Shown: in pieces, positions 22,201 through 34,620 of the stretch
Numbering within the stretch: the stretch's first letter is position 1
Layout of the letters: every line of letters starts with the position of its first letter
Source of the DNA: Aplidium turbinatum
Lineage: Eukaryota; Chordata; Ascidiacea; Aplousobranchia; Polyclinidae
Assembly (NCBI GenBank): GCA_918807975.1
Contig: OU964919.1
Coordinates: 18,184,001 to 18,248,000 of the forward strand
Reading direction: 5' to 3'
DNA: 64,000 nucleotides
Translations under genes and position numbers: made by a program
Notes under the pieces: generated by a model
Told to the model about the DNA's origin: nothing
Databases searched by the model: none
The model's input: only the letters and a program-made list of their open reading frames with translations

Positions 22201-25200
22201 GAATCGTGAAGAAGTCTCATGGGCGAAACACGGCGTCTATCGCTGTCAATTCTTGCTACAATCGCCTGCCGAGAAACCTAAACTTAAAAGAATTTAACTC
22301 AAGGGTATTCCTTGCGTCTAAACGAGCAAAATTTTGTTCTGTTTAATGATTTTTCGAAATAGTTTTGTTTCAAACACTCGTCAACTTGATGTTTGGTATT
22401 TCTTTTTAAAAAAAAAACAGGCTCAAAATCACCAGTTTGTTTCGTGCCTTTTGTTTGTGTTTCGAGTTGATCAAGAAACAAAATACGATTTATATTATTG
22501 CCCAAATGAAGGGAATATCAAAATATTTTTTTACGAACAGCCCTGTCATCTCGAAGACAACAAACAAGCTGCATTACTTTAAACCATTTCATCTAATTAC
22601 TCGACAGAGAAAAATTTCTGAATGTTTACGCCATTTTGAAATAAACCCAGAAATCAATAAATGAACCTACAGCTAAATATCTTTTTGATAAAAAATATTT
22701 AAAAGATCAGCGATTTAAGATGAGCAAGTGTTCTTGGTTAAATCATTTCACAATGTTCGTATTTTTGATGACAGAAATATAGTTGATGTGGTCAAGTGAA
22801 AAATTATGATGCACTATCGATAACAATGAGATAGTTAACACACGAAAATTACACTCCTGTCATGGTGTTTTCACACATTCATCATAAAATGTCGCAAGCT
22901 TGTTTTTGATAAGTTTTATTTAGACTCGACTCGAGCGATGTACGTGCCCGTTGACCATAACAAGCCTAGGCAAAGAAAATACAAAATAGGAATTTTTTGA
23001 TCAATGTCGGTTTGGTTGAATGTGCAAGGAAAAACTCGAACAACAGTTTGAGCGTTGCGAAACAAACACGGAGTCTACTCTTGTAAAATAATGAAATTTT
23101 TGCTTAAATTCAACATCTAAAAACATTAAAAAAATGTAAAACTGGTTTGTCTCAGCAGCTGAATCTATCAAGACTGCCATTGTATGACTCATCAAGCGAA
23201 CGAAGCACACGAGATTCAAAACAAGTCTACGACGGTAAGAAGAAAGTGCCTTTTGTTTGTTACTTTTTCTTTGTGTGAAGCTTCTACCACGATATTGCCA
23301 ATCTCTAATCGACAAAGTTGTCTAAGCTCTAAAATTGCAAGTCAGCTGGATCTGCGGTCACTTATCAGAGGCTGGTTCAGTGTAAAAATATCTCATTTTG
23401 CTATGAACTTGCACACAACGATTTGACACAAGGAAAATTTTCTTGCAACTTGCTGAAGGCTGATACTACACGATTGTACGTATATTTACCGTGCTAACAT
23501 ACCTACAGTATACAAGATGCAGAAACTATTATTCAGTTTTGAAATTAACAACAACATATCGCTGGCGGTCATCTCTTCAACTATCACCTCACAAATTTAT
23601 CAAAAAAAAATTGGTAACACCGCTGCAAATATAGACATCGTAGCAACGTGGCAGAACGTACACCATTGAAGTATATCGATGTAGGATAGACAAGATCATT
23701 TTTTATATTTTTTATTTTAAATTTCTTCATTGTAAAAAGTATAAAACACATTCAAACCAGACATCAAGTTAGAAGTGGTTTTAACACATAAAGCTTCGAA
23801 AATCAAAAAAATATACGACTGTGTAGATAATTCTGTGACGTGTAAAGTCTGCCTGCATTCGTGACGTTGTTTTTCATAGAGAAGCACCACAGCTCGTGAG
23901 CATGGAAAACTAACTTGCACAACTTTATGAAACAGGAAGTTAGACCAATATCAGAACAGCCGTGGGCACGTTTCGGAAATTCGTTTTTTTTAAAAACAGC
24001 TTTCTGCTCCTCGTCTAAATATTACGTTAATTTAGAAAGCTCTTCCTTTAGAAAGAGTATCACTAACCACGTCTAGGTAGGCTTCATATCCACAACACAG
24101 CAACGTTTCAGCCTGCGTTGGTTGTCAGTGTAGCGGATCAATAAAACGATGAAGTTTTACACATTTTTAGAACTTTAATCGGAATTTTGCCACACCACCA
24201 ATGTATTATATGTCTATTTATTGTCACTACCAGCGAGATTTAAGTAAACATTAATAAACAATAAAAAGAAGTTTTTTCGGTAATGATACAACAAGTTGAT
24301 GACTTGCTTTTGCAATAAAACTAAACAAACATGGATTCCTAACCAGACACAATTTTGATGCTTTATTTTTTCCAGGGGACGATTTGGCCCATCTGGTTCG
24401 TTTGACATGTAGCCTACATCTCGGACTATAATCATTTAGGTTAGCATTACGCGGTTTGAAATAAAGTGGATTATTGCAGAATATGTGGTTTTTACCCAAA
24501 AAGTGTATGCTTTTTATCCAAACTGCTTTGAAGCATATGCTAATCTAGTTAGACTTATTAGTCCGTGTCTTTTCCGCTACAACTTGAAAAAACAAATAGG
24601 CTACATGTACAACAAACCAAAGCAAGCAAAGTCAGTGCTGCTAAAACGTATTAATTACACGAGTCTACAACAGAAGTGCTTTTTCTATCACAATATTTTG
24701 CTTTCCTATCAAGTAACTCAAAGTATGGTTGTTAACCCGCTAACAAAGGTCATGTCTAGTAGGCTAAGTTAGTAATTTCATCATGCTCAAAGTTACCGAA
24801 AGGTTTGCGCCATTATTCAAAATCAAGACAACTACATGTGACCTGCACAAAACATGATTGTTCAAAAATTCAAATAGAACCAACTCGAAATAAAACCTTA
24901 ACTGACGGCAGGCTAATGGAAACATCTTTTCAAATAGTAAACGTAGGTAAAATGGTTTAACCTACTGTATATGAGGTTCTTCCGTCTTAAAGTTAACAGG
25001 TGTAACATATAGTGAAGATATATTTAGTACTCACTTCATCTAAATCCACTGGGGGTGGCTTCATATAGTAAGGTTCTTTTTCTACCGTCGGTTTGTACAT
25101 GGTACCCAACATTTTGTCAAAAGCTGCGGAGCTCTTTTCTCCCCATCTCATTTGGATACTTGCTGGGTGACGGAGATCTCTTTCTTGTTTGACAAGCGCG

Positions 25201-25967
25201 TCATTGTCTTTCAGCAACAAGGGGCTCATTTCATAACTTCCAACCCCTGCATGAGGGGAAATACCAGCTGGATTGCATTCAGAACAAAACGTTGCTTCGT
25301 AAGGGTGATGGTGCTGGTGAGGGCGCCCCTGTATGTGTTGCTGATCAGCAATTAAAGGGGGGACAGCTTCAAAACCACCCCATACTGTGTGTTTGAACTC
25401 GCCAATACTATAACGTTTGTTGTCTTTATCTGAGGTTGAAACTGGAACAGTAAATGTCTCTCGACTCCTGGCAACTGCTTGATGTTGAGTATGTGAAGGC
25501 AAAACAATGTGAGGGAAGGTTTTAGTATAACTACCGTCTCTTAGGTGCAAGTTGTTTGCGTTGCTGCTGACCGTATGCTGACTTAAATCAGTAGCAACAG
25601 GGGATGAGATCATTGAACTCACATTCATTGCAGCTATTGGTAATTCACTAACTAGTCTTGGTCCAATAGAATTTCCACCTTGTTCCACATACTTTTTCTC
25701 ACTGTAAAACCGACTAGTGTTTCTGTTGCTTGATCGCTCGCTCCACTTAGCACAATGCTGTCTGTGACTCACTGCTGGACTATTGCCTCCACGCATGCTC
25801 ACATCAGTGTGGGCGACATCCGCCGCATAGTGTTCGGGAGTTATGATACCATATGATTTGGCCATACAGAAGCCTGTAGCTGTATCTGATGCTGTGCTAC
25901 TGGCACCGGGAGACATATAATAAAGTCCTTGATTTTCTGCGTCTTGGTAGTTGTGTGTTATTCCCAT
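16276..25967 (-). CDS. FOS: FOS-family bZIP transcription factor, three coding exons
   Basis: Coding exons are 25967-25035, 22034-21927 and 16473-16276 (933, 108 and 198 nt; 412 residues). Donors GTGAGT and GTAAGC and both AG acceptors keep phase 0 throughout. Exon 2 encodes the basic region, residues 312-347, with [19 protein letters not shown]; the RNRRREL signature separates Fos from ATF3/JDP2 (RNKKKEK). The zipper continues in exon 3 with five heptad leucines ending [15 protein letters not shown], like the Fos HRPxC end. Fos binds TGACTCA sites as a heterodimer with Jun (AP-1). The 108-nt basic-region exon equals that of vertebrate FOS genes. The N-terminal 311 residues are low-complexity with no known domain. 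Only about 30 residues follow the zipper, far fewer than vertebrate c-Fos, so its C-terminal activation domain is absent. An in-frame TGA nine bases upstream supports the ATG at 25967. Introns of 3.0 and 5.5 kb are unusually long for FOS. Confidence 0.9.
17422..17429. promoter_or_regulatory. CRE/ATF palindrome in FOS intron 2
   Basis: The sequence TGACGTCA is a perfect cyclic-AMP response element palindrome. A second copy lies at 18313-18320 in the same intron. CREB/ATF and AP-1 dimers bind such sites; regulatory use here is inference only. Confidence 0.3.
18313..18320. promoter_or_regulatory. Second CRE/ATF palindrome in FOS intron 2
   Basis: A perfect TGACGTCA, 0.9 kb from the first one. 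Function is not shown by the sequence. Confidence 0.3.
22035..25034 (-). other. FOS intron 1
   Basis: A 3.0-kb intron bounded by the GTGAGT donor and the TTGACAG acceptor. It holds a short LINE-derived scrap at 22219-22259 and otherwise nothing recognisable. Confidence 0.75.
22219..22259 (+). repeat. LINE-derived scrap in FOS intron 1
   Basis: A 41-bp stretch beginning TCATGGGCGAAACACGGCGT is nearly identical to part of the LINE 3' region at about 63247-63287. It has no flanking LINE sequence that I can see. Confidence 0.6.
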
Positions 25968-25982
25968 ATTATTTCAAGTCTG

Positions 25983-25990
25983 CTACGTCA
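25983..25990 (-). promoter_or_regulatory. CRE-like site just upstream of the FOS start codon
   Basis: On the minus strand this reads TGACGTAG, 16 bases before the ATG, one to two bases from a consensus CRE. Vertebrate FOS promoters contain a CRE, but this one lies in or next to the leader, so regulatory use is a guess. No CArG box (serum response element) was found upstream. Confidence 0.25.
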
Positions 25991-27727
25991 TTCAGCTGTA
26001 AATATACTTGCATTCAGCTTATGGAAGTAGTAGAATTTTTGGTTTGTAAAAAAAGTACTATGAAATTCTTTAAACAACAGAAAGACGTTATAAACTAGAG
26101 TAGCCTACCGTAAATTTTAATGTAACAACTAAAGCAAAATCAGTTCATTAAAAACAGTCAGATTTTTTTTCTTTTTTCTTACTTTTTCAAATCCAATATA
26201 TGATTCAAACAAACCGCTATTTCACTAAAACGCCTCCGGGTATGGTCGAAGCTACGCATTTTGAACAACTTTTGGTTTCATTTTGATTTGTCAAACAAAT
26301 TCAAACAATTTATACTATTTGTCTCAACTGAGGTTAAACATCCAGTCAGGATCATATCCTATAGGAGTCAAAGGAGGGGTAAAGATTCTTACTTACTTCA
26401 AAATGTCCAGTATTGCCATTACCGAAGGATGACTATCTTGTCACGTCTAGGTTTTCAAAAGTTGAACAGAAAATGCAAAGCAAAATAAACTAGAATCTGT
26501 TGTGTTATTTGTCACAAAGCTTCGAAGATTCAGATGCGTAGTTGCTTCAGTACTGCTATTATGAAACAAGTAATTGATAAAAACAACCTCAAGTCCATTT
26601 CACGAAACTTCAAACTCAAGCTTCAAAGACATTTTATAATTATTTGTCGAGTTCTTGTCCAAACTTAGACAAGCATTTCTTCACTTTGTAAAAAATCGGT
26701 CACAACATAAAGCGATGTGGTAAAATACATCAATTTAACTGACTGTTCTAAAGGTATTGGTCTCCATGGAGCAGAGGTCAAGGAAGGACAAACAGTTGAC
26801 AGTGTCAGAAAGAGACCACTCATGTTGTAAACAAGATGGCCGTAGCTTCAAAAAAGTTCAATTACTCAGGTGATTGAGTAAAGTAAACAACAAAACTTCA
26901 GCACGTGCAATCAAACATAAGTATTAGAATAAAGAAATATGTAAATTGTTGAACTGAATTCTTTTTATAACTTGTCAATTTTTAAAGATAAAAACAACCA
27001 CACGTAAGCAAAATATGATTCATCAAACAGTGGCTATCTTGGTTTCCACCCTTTCAACATTAAATCATGAAATTTGTAGGCCTATTTTAACCACCTTAAT
27101 CTGTTTACATTGATTCTACGCCTAAGAATATTTAATTTGTCAAGAACAACTTTGTATTATGTGGTGTTTGTCGAAACGTAACCACGCCTTTAGTTCTCGG
27201 ATCTCCCCAAAAACAGCATTGCTGAAAGAAGACTCACAATACTTGAAACAAAATTTAAATTTTTAAAAACAACAGCTGAGTCCATCGATGTTGAAACAAA
27301 CCGTTTTTGAGACAACCAAATCCATTTACTGATAACAAAACTAGAGTTATTACTAACAATGATTTGATGACAGAAGGAAATAGAAATGATGCTGATGCTA
27401 AATAATTATTATTATGATCCATCGAGAATTAAAACCTCCGAGTTAAAGGGCACAAAAAATCGAAACAGCGATAGTCTACTGTTCGCGTGGTAGAAATTGA
27501 TTGTAATTTATCGATTAATTAAAAACTGACAAAACGAATTTGTTAATATGTTTGTAAAAAATTCAATAAAATCTAAACTCCCAGTAAAAGAATAACCTAA
27601 AACTCTAGGTTACCAAAAAATATTTATATTTCTCGAATACCAAAATCGTTTCTAAAGCTTAATACCTCGCCACAGCGGTTGGCTGCTAAGAGACGTTATC
27701 TCATCAGGTAGGCCCTGAGACCTGAGT
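25991..27727. other. 5' flank of FOS
   Basis: 1.7 kb with no other gene. I looked for CC(A/T)6GG serum response elements and a TATA box at a plausible distance and found none that were convincing. Any further non-coding 5' exon cannot be excluded. Confidence 0.4.
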
Positions 27728-27930
27728 CAGGGGTGTCCAAAGTCCTACAAGCCGGCCAAACCCGATACGTTTTTGTATGGCCCGCGACAGCTGTTGCACA
27801 ATGTGTTAGTTTTGGCTTGCAGATAAATCATACAAATGCAACTTGCATTTTTTTTAATTCAATGAAGACAGGATTTTTTCACAACCAAAAGCCAAGCAGA
27901 AAAGTTAAAAGCATTGCTGCGTCGTAATTG
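27728..27930. mobile_element. hAT left-end fragment
   Basis: CAGGGGTGTCCAAAGTCCTA followed by GCCGGCC and TGGCCCGCG blocks is a typical hAT terminus, related to the element at 33238 (CAGGGGTGTGCAACC). No matching right end is found within 1.5 kb, so it is truncated. The right limit is approximate. Confidence 0.6.
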
Positions 27931-28383
27931 CTAAATCAACTACAGAAGTATTATTGCCTGAAGAGTATAACAATTACTGATACAGTCGAGTTCGAGCGTT
28001 CATTCATTTCCTTTCTAGCAAATCCAACGACCGCTTTCGCAATTGCGCAATTGTAAGGGATTTATTGCTATTCACGCCTTTCTGCTTGAATCCTGATGAG
28101 GCTCCAGCTCGCCTGCATTCTGACTAAGCTTCTTTCCGACAGCAACATTATTCTCTCGTGCCGTATCACAAGCAACTGGATAAAAACAAATTTCGAGAAA
28201 CGTAAAACTTGGCAAAGTAAATATTGAGCTTGTTTGGTTCAACACATTTGTGTGAGTAGACGTTCTCGGTTGCAAGCTAACAGTTGGAGATCAAAACTGC
28301 CAAATAGTTGATATTTCGCTTGTGATATTTCTACTTCGAACCAGACTTGACTTGGGTAGTGAAATCAAGACGTCAGTTTCATC
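27931..28383. other. Spacer between hAT fragment and SINE
   Basis: It may be hAT interior, but I recognise no transposase motif and no gene. Confidence 0.35.
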
Positions 28384-28674
28384 CTTGATTGATTGAATCT
28401 TTATCCTCGGACTGGGAAAGCTTCTTGCAGAGCTTAATCCTGGCAGTTTCGCATACTTGTAGAGGCTTTAAATCACTGACGCAGGCCCGATCACCGAGAT
28501 TGACAGAGTGAAGTTTCCGAGGAATCATTCCATCCATTAGATGCCGCTGAATAGAGAGCAGTCCTTAACGTGCGTTGCTCAAGCGCACACTCCGACAGTC
28601 GAACCAGCGTCGCCTAATCTTGAAGCTTTTTTGATCCAAAAGTCACGCGTTAACCAACTGAGCTATCGGGGCGG
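28384..28674 (-). mobile_element. Full-length tRNA-derived SINE, family A
   Basis: On the minus strand the head at 28674 reads CCGCCCCGATAGCTCAGTTG (A box region, GATAGCTCAGTTGGTTAACG) with a B box GGTTCGACTGTC. The body holds TTCAGCGGCATCTAA, GGAAACTTCACTCTGTCAA, GATCGGGCCTGCGTCAGTG and CGAAACTGCCAGGATTAAGC. The 3' tail ends with AAAGATTCAATCAATC. This is the best-preserved copy in the window and defines the family. Confidence 0.85.
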
Positions 28675-29204
28675 ACAAATCCTTCACATTAACACATATG
28701 CAGCTGTGTTTTACAAAGTTTCTGGATGTATTAATTTCTTATGTAGGGTATACTACAAAATATCTGTAGGCCTATAGCCTACTACTTTATTGCATGAAAA
28801 CGATATTAAATAATACTGTACAATATTACTATAAACGCATTTTTCTTTGCTCAAAACAAGATTGACCATTTTTTTGGATGTTTGCATTTTTTTAGCAAGT
28901 TTCATACACATACTTGATTCGCACGTTGACTCTTTACATTATATCAGTTTGCTCAATAACAATTAATTTTATATGAACAGAAATTGAGCAAACTGCAAAC
29001 CTGGTGTGTGTCTAAAACCTGCTGAACAAAATAGAAGACCTATTGACTCTAGCTGTAACGAAGCTACACCCAAATTGCAGCAACAATGCAATCAAAAATT
29101 CTAAAACTGTTTGGCTATACTGAAAGATCAAAATATGGAAAGAGAACGAAATAACTCATGAATAACTTTATTTGCCAATCAAATTCTATAATAGTACGAT
29201 CTAC
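28675..29204. other. Intergenic spacer
   Basis: AT-rich sequence containing TAGGCCTATAGCCTAC at about 28766. No gene, RNA or bounded repeat is recognised. Confidence 0.4.
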
Positions 29205-29335
29205 AATAAGCTTACATCACAATACATATAATTCATAAACATAGAGGAACGCATAAGTACGCTCAGCGTAGAATAGTTCAATCTGATTAACCAGGAGCAG
29301 CAAAAGACCATTTGGTTAATTAGTCAGCACTGCAG
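29205..29335. repeat. Dispersed repeat unit, copy 1
   Basis: The block TACATCACAATACATA through AAGTACGCTCAGCGT and TCTGATTAACCAGGAGCAGC to CCATTTGGT matches 36330-36450 in the same orientation, with a few differences. It directly precedes a LINE C-terminal coding scrap and may be part of that element, though the second copy has no LINE next to it. Confidence 0.65.
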
Positions 29336-29347
29336 CTCCCAACCAAA

Positions 29348-29528
29348 TCTGCATGGAAGGTAAGGTCAACAGAAAAAGGAAACGAGGTAGACCACCAAGA
29401 GGATGGCATGACAACATCCAGGCATCATAAACCGAACTCAACTTGACAACTCAGGGCGAGTTTGTTCATCACCGTGACTCATGGAGGCAGATGACCCGTG
29501 TTGATGCGCAGTCTGCTTCAGGCGACTG
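29348..29528 (+). pseudogene. LINE reverse transcriptase C-terminal scrap
   Basis: The translation gives EGKVNRKRKRGRPPRGWHDN and, after a stop codon at 29426, EFVHHRDSWRQMTRVDAQSA before another stop. KRKRGRPPRGWHDNI and DSWRQMTR are the conserved tail motifs of non-LTR retrotransposon ORF2 proteins (compare [14 protein letters not shown] in the LINE at 57.7-58.9 kb). It is an inactive fragment. Confidence 0.75.
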
Positions 29529-29691
29529 AACGAAATTTTGCCTAAATCTGCACAAAAGAAAATTGGAGGCTATAACATCACAATAGGTATTTGAGAGACA
29601 GTTTGATTTGCAACTAATTTGTTCTATCAATAACAACCATGCACGCGAACTCGGAGCGCTAGGTGATAGCAGCTGATAGAAAGTAAACTTA

Positions 29692-29791
29692 CCACAGACA
29701 GCCACTTTTTCAGGTTCAGGTCTTTATCAGATCGAATACGGATCTGGCCAGATATTTACCAGATCTGGACCAGATAAAGTGGCTGTCTGGG
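29692..29791. mobile_element. 100-bp near-palindromic MITE
   Basis: The left end CCACAGACAGCCACTTTTTC and the right end (reverse complement TCCCAGACAGCCACTTTATC) are inverted copies. The interior repeats CAGATCTGG and TCTGGCCAGA units, so the single strand would fold into one hairpin. It is non-coding. Confidence 0.7.
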
Positions 29792-29983
29792 ATTGTAACT
29801 TAATACGTTGCATGAGAAAAATGGTTGAACTACGTCAATTTAACGTTGCAGTAAAAGTAAAAATGTCAGTAAATTATTTTACATATCCAACCTCTGCTGA
29901 GATAAATCAGCGCAAAAACAGTTGATTTATTAACTAGGAAGCAATTTACAATCTAACCAAACATTTAGAAAACCTGCATAACT

Positions 29984-30310
29984 TTATTCTGCTATAGCAT
30001 GAACTAGCGCAATGGTGGCAATGCGCAGGGTGTCAACTCCGGCTCCCCAGCCTGAGCCGACCAGACACCACAGCAAAGCTGTGCGTGTTGAGATCTTTTT
30101 GCGTAGTGACTCCAAATATTGATAATGAGTGAGCGATTTATTCAGGACTACCCCTAGATGCTTGGGGTTTGGGCAGTAGAACAGGGTTTTTCCATCGGTG
30201 TTGTTACGCTTTGCTTCCCAATTGTTTAAGTGGAAGGCTGTCGTCACTGTTTTAGTTTCGCTGAGGTTCAATCTACATCTCTGGAGATATGCCGAAAGTG
30301 TCGACATGCC
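29984..30310 (-). pseudogene. Jockey-like LINE reverse transcriptase fragment
   Basis: A 107-codon open frame on the minus strand contains LQRCRLNLSETKTVTTAFHL, HLGVVLNKSLTHYQYLESLR and ALLWCLVGSGWGAGVDTLRI. These are the segments after the catalytic palm in Jockey-type LINEs (usual form KLSxxKTVSxxFHL followed by YLGVxLDRSLTY). The same family is represented at 49.3-54.6 kb. Both ends are truncated. Confidence 0.8.
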
Positions 30311-33229
30311 CAGGTTTACGAGACCTTTTTAATATTTCCCAATGATTCGAGTGGTGTAGAAAGACCAAATTATCGTCATAGGCGTACTGCTAGGATTAAG
30401 CTCCTAAGCAAACCTTTTCTGTGAGGGTATAAAGATTCCTACACTCAAATAATTCTTCATAAATGCAGAGTCGTGCGTTTATGTGTGCATGTGCTGCGCA
30501 CTTTTTTTGGGCTCGTGACAATCTACTTAGGACTAGGCTTACAAGTACTGTAGTAGGGATTACTGCTGAAGTTGGAAGAGAACTACAATATAAAAGTTTT
30601 CATATTATTTATGAGATAACCAACCTACATTCAATAAGGTCCATTTTCTTTTATCTCGGTTTAATTATACGAAGTACCTACAACTTAGTTTTTATTACAT
30701 TGCTATCGGTGTGGTGTAACTTTCAAATTGTAAGTCAAACGTCATCGTTTGGTTAAAATGTTTTTTTTGTTGCAATTGTTTCTATCTTTTAGTATTTGAT
30801 TAAAGTATCAATAGATATTGATTTGCAATTGCGGTTGCTCCTTATAATCACATTAAATATTACTTTTTAAAAGGTGCTTTCCTGGATACGGCCGAACTTG
30901 ACTTTGGTGTTCATCGCTACTGAATTGGAAAATACGCAATACTAAAAATACTATCAATATTTGCAGCATGCATATGGGAGGACATGATATTTCAAAGAGT
31001 TTGTACGGTCTGTTATGGAACGTCTGAGCATTCAATTTTCCTTGAAAGAAACTTCTTCACATTGGGAAAAATTTTGAAATAGGGTCAGAAACTTTAAAAA
31101 TGATTCTATAAAGCAATACCGATTAAACACAGAATAAGACCTTTCAATTGGCATTTAGCCTAATTTATAAAATAATATCTTGCATTATTTTGTTGACTGC
31201 TACAAACTAGGCAGCAACAAGGTGCTGAGAATAATAACCAACTTTATTTCCGACATGTTGTTAGTCAGCACGATTGCAGACTTTATCAAGGGGCTAAAAC
31301 AGGTAAAATCTAGCTGTTTAGCAGCAATATGGCACAACAAAGAAGCATATTGACAAAATGAAAAAATATGCAAAATACAAAGTTAAAAAAGTTTATGAGT
31401 TTTTCCTTTTAAACACAAACGTCAAAGTATTTTTTTCTCAATTTTTTTTTATTCAACAGTTCAAATTTTTTATTTTTTATTAGATGACATGTGATTTTGA
31501 ACCCAACCAAGCTTCTGATTTCGATTTCACTTTTACTTTTTGTGCATCTTATTTTGATCGGTATTATTAGGCTATTGTCGGATATGCTTATTTCCTTATT
31601 ACCTTATTTTCATGATGTACATCTATTTTTAATTGGTAGGCCATTATTGTTTCTTATGTGTAGAGTATAGGTTAGCATTATAGACTACGTTAAAACTTCC
31701 AAAAATTATACAATTTTTTATATTTTTTTATATGGTTATTTAACCATCTTACACTTCTGCTTGCCTGCTGCACAATGCACAGCCGGGTGGTGAAAGCCCT
31801 GAGAATAACAAATAAAAAAAATAGTGAATAATAAAACAAAAAGAAAGTTTTTTTTATTGATCTAAATTCTAAATGTTTTGTTTCAAACTCATTCAAAAGA
31901 CAAATAATTATGAAAAATTTATGCTACACAAAAAATATTCCGCAACAGTGTTTATGACAAAACGATACTTCCTTTTTTCACGATAATGATATTTTCTTTG
32001 AGAAAAAAAAATATAAACTTTCAAATTCAACAACAGAATATTTTTGGTGACACATTTCTTGCGCAAGAGGCTATTTGTTCTGATGATTCAGAATATTTGA
32101 TAATTTTGTTGTCAAAATGCTGACCAACGATTGTATAAATCCGATGGTGAATCAATTTTGAACAGACCAATTATGTTAGTATTGCGCTTTGGGAATAACT
32201 GAAAAGGAGGTATTTTAGTCACAATATAATAAACTGTTGTATTAAGCATTTTTCAAGTTACGCTTTATTTTATTCATAATTTAATCATAATTATTCAAGA
32301 AATATTTCCTAACAGGTGTTAAACTCAAAACAAAAACTTGTTGTAAACGTTTCGGCTACAAATCTTACGATACCAGAGAGTTTTCGCTCGGATCAGTCAC
32401 ATGGTTTCTTGAAACCATATTTTTTTTAATCAAAACAAAACATTATTATTTACAAAACAAAAATTCATACTCAATAGATTATTTGGCAAATTCTTTGCTT
32501 CACAGTAAATCCACAACACAGAAATTAGGTACTTTTTTTTACTTGAAATTACACAAAACATTTAAAAATATTTCATTATTAACAGTCCGGGCATGGCAAC
32601 CTATAAGTCGCTATAAGTCTAAGGTACAAAATATTTTGATCATATTCACTGGAAATCTATTTTCATTTAAATGATGATTTTCATCCAAACTGAAAGCAAA
32701 TTAGCCAAATAAAAAATCTTAAAAGTATTATTAAAGCATGCAAGAGTTGGAATGACACAAAATTTGTTTGTTTATTTTATAGAAAAGAATATACTATAGC
32801 CTACGTATAATTATGTCATACAACTGAATTGTAAATTCTCACGTAAATATTTATTCACATTTTGCTTTTAGTTTAAATTAAATAGCCTACTTAACTTTGT
32901 TGATTGAAATCGATTTCTTGTTAAATATATAATTGAACTGACGTGTGAAAATGAATTGTTCCTTGTTGATCAACAATATACCTGCTGACGTGCGTTTGTG
33001 GTCAGCAATTCGTCATATTGCCGGTCGTGCTATGGTATTGGATAGGCGTTGATTCATAAAAAAATTTTATCAACTATTTGAACAGTTGTTCTTAATCCAT
33101 AGGTTAACTTATCAACAATAAAATAGCTGACTTTTTTTTGACCATGTGTATAAGCAAATGATCAAACGATAAAATTTGCACTTGTCGCTGTTCAAGAAAT
33201 AATTCTATTCCAATTGTAGAGTTCCTATA
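30311..33229. other. Intergenic stretch
   Basis: 2.9 kb of AT-rich sequence. At 32340-32415 there is GTTTCGGCTACAAATCTTAC with AGTTTTCGCTCGGATCAGTC, which resembles a widespread Penelope-type 3' motif on the minus strand. No gene or bounded element was found. Confidence 0.4.
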
Positions 33230-33237
33230 CTCTAACG

Positions 33238-34612
33238 CAGGGGTGTGCAACCTTTGTTACAGGAGGGCCAGATATAAATAATTGGGTGAAACCGCGGGCC
33301 GCACGTTTATTTAACATATGATTTCTAGTAGTTGCAGGCACAAAAAAGTAGTTTTTCTTGTTATTCATGTTATTCTTATATTAGGGGTTATCTCCTTCCA
33401 GAAATAATAAGTTAGGACGCATAAATTTCTGAAGAAAACTGCTATTCATATTTATTGTCACACTGTCTTTAAACGAGCTCAGTGAGAAGTTTGCAGCTGG
33501 CTTCTTTTCCTGACGGCTTTTTCCAAATTTACTTTAATGGAAGTGATCGCAATTCGAAGTCCATTTTCCAAGTGTTGGTCTGTCAGAACCGATCAATAGG
33601 GAGATTTCATGACGCCCGTTTTAGAAAAAAATGTTCTCACAAATATGTTGAGCCAAAAAGTGCCATTTTTGAAGCCATGGATTTTTGAAATGTGGAAAGT
33701 CATCTTAGTTGAAATGTTTTCGGTAAAAATCGCCAAGATTCATTTTTAAATACTTTGCTTTCAAATCCTTTTTCTCTTGAAGATCAATCAGTTCAAGTTG
33801 GATATCAGCTGGTGCTTTGTCAATGTCCGTGTTGAATGGTGAAGAGAATATATCAAACAAATGTTCATGAGATTTAAAGTCCTTGAAACGAGCCAAAAAT
33901 TCATACAACAATTTTTCAAATTTAGTTTTCTTCTCCGGATGCATTCCATAGTCTCTCAAAGTTGGAAAGTGGAAAAGATGTCCTGTCTGTATGTGAGCTT
34001 TCCAAAGTCGTACTTTGTTCATAATGCCTTTTATGTGACCATACATTTTTAGAAATAATTGATTAAACTACCATTCAACGTTTTATAGGCAGAGAAAACT
34101 TTTTCTCGAACCGTAGAAAATTTCATGATCAGATCACCGCTTCAATGCGTGATGGAAAGCTACAGATAAATCTGCATCTGGCATTACAGAGTGCAAAAAA
34201 CAGTGTTGCAGAACGCGTTTTCGAATATTAAATTCTCATCAGTGCAACTACGTTTATGAACGCAATAACAACGGTTAACTTTAAACTCAATACAATACAT
34301 TACAAACATTATAAGGACATATTCTCAGTGTTCAATTGAATATAAATAAATCCAGAGACATCAGAATAGAAAATTAAATACAATGGATTGGCGGTGGCCG
34401 GTGGGAGACTTCTAAAATGGTTAACAAAAGGTGCGAAATCTACAATATTCCACTCCACAATGAATTGTTCAAACGTACCAGACTAAACTAAATTACCGTA
34501 TAAACATGTTTCGCGGGCCGCACACAATTCAAAATTGGCACATCTTCGCGGGCCCCATAATTTTTCTTCGCGGGCCACATTTGGCCCGCGGGCCGCACGT
34601 TGCACACCCCTG
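33238..34612 (-). mobile_element. hAT transposon, Buster-like, degenerate
   Basis: Ends CAGGGGTGTGCAACC and CAGGGGTGTGCAACG (reverse complement of the right) are flanked by a perfect 8-bp duplication CTCTAACG at 33230-33237 and 34613-34620. Subterminal GCGGGCC blocks occur on both sides. A transposase remnant lies on the minus strand at 33705-34046. Confidence 0.92.
33705..34046 (-). pseudogene. hAT transposase fragment (ZBED5/GTF2IRD2-like)
   Basis: The 113-residue frame includes KVRLWKAHIQTGHLFHFPTL, KFEKLLYEFLARFKDF and APADIQLELIDLQEKKDLKA. This matches the region before the C-terminal dimerisation block in ZBED5/FAM200/GTF2IRD2-type hAT transposases. The BED finger and catalytic residues are gone. 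Confidence 0.82.
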
Positions 34613-34620
34613 CTCTAACG

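Noticed and set aside
16276-25967. ATF3 or JDP2 instead of FOS
   Set aside because: The basic region reads RNRRREL as in Fos, whereas ATF3/JDP2 have RNKKKEK, and the protein has a long N-terminal extension unlike JDP2.
28600-28674. True tRNA gene on the minus strand
   Set aside because: The head has good A and B boxes but no closing acceptor stem, and it runs straight into the family A SINE body shared by other copies.
32340-32415. Third hammerhead-like motif
   Set aside because: On the minus strand the core reads CTGATCC, lacking the invariant G and A of CUGANGA, so it does not meet the core consensus.
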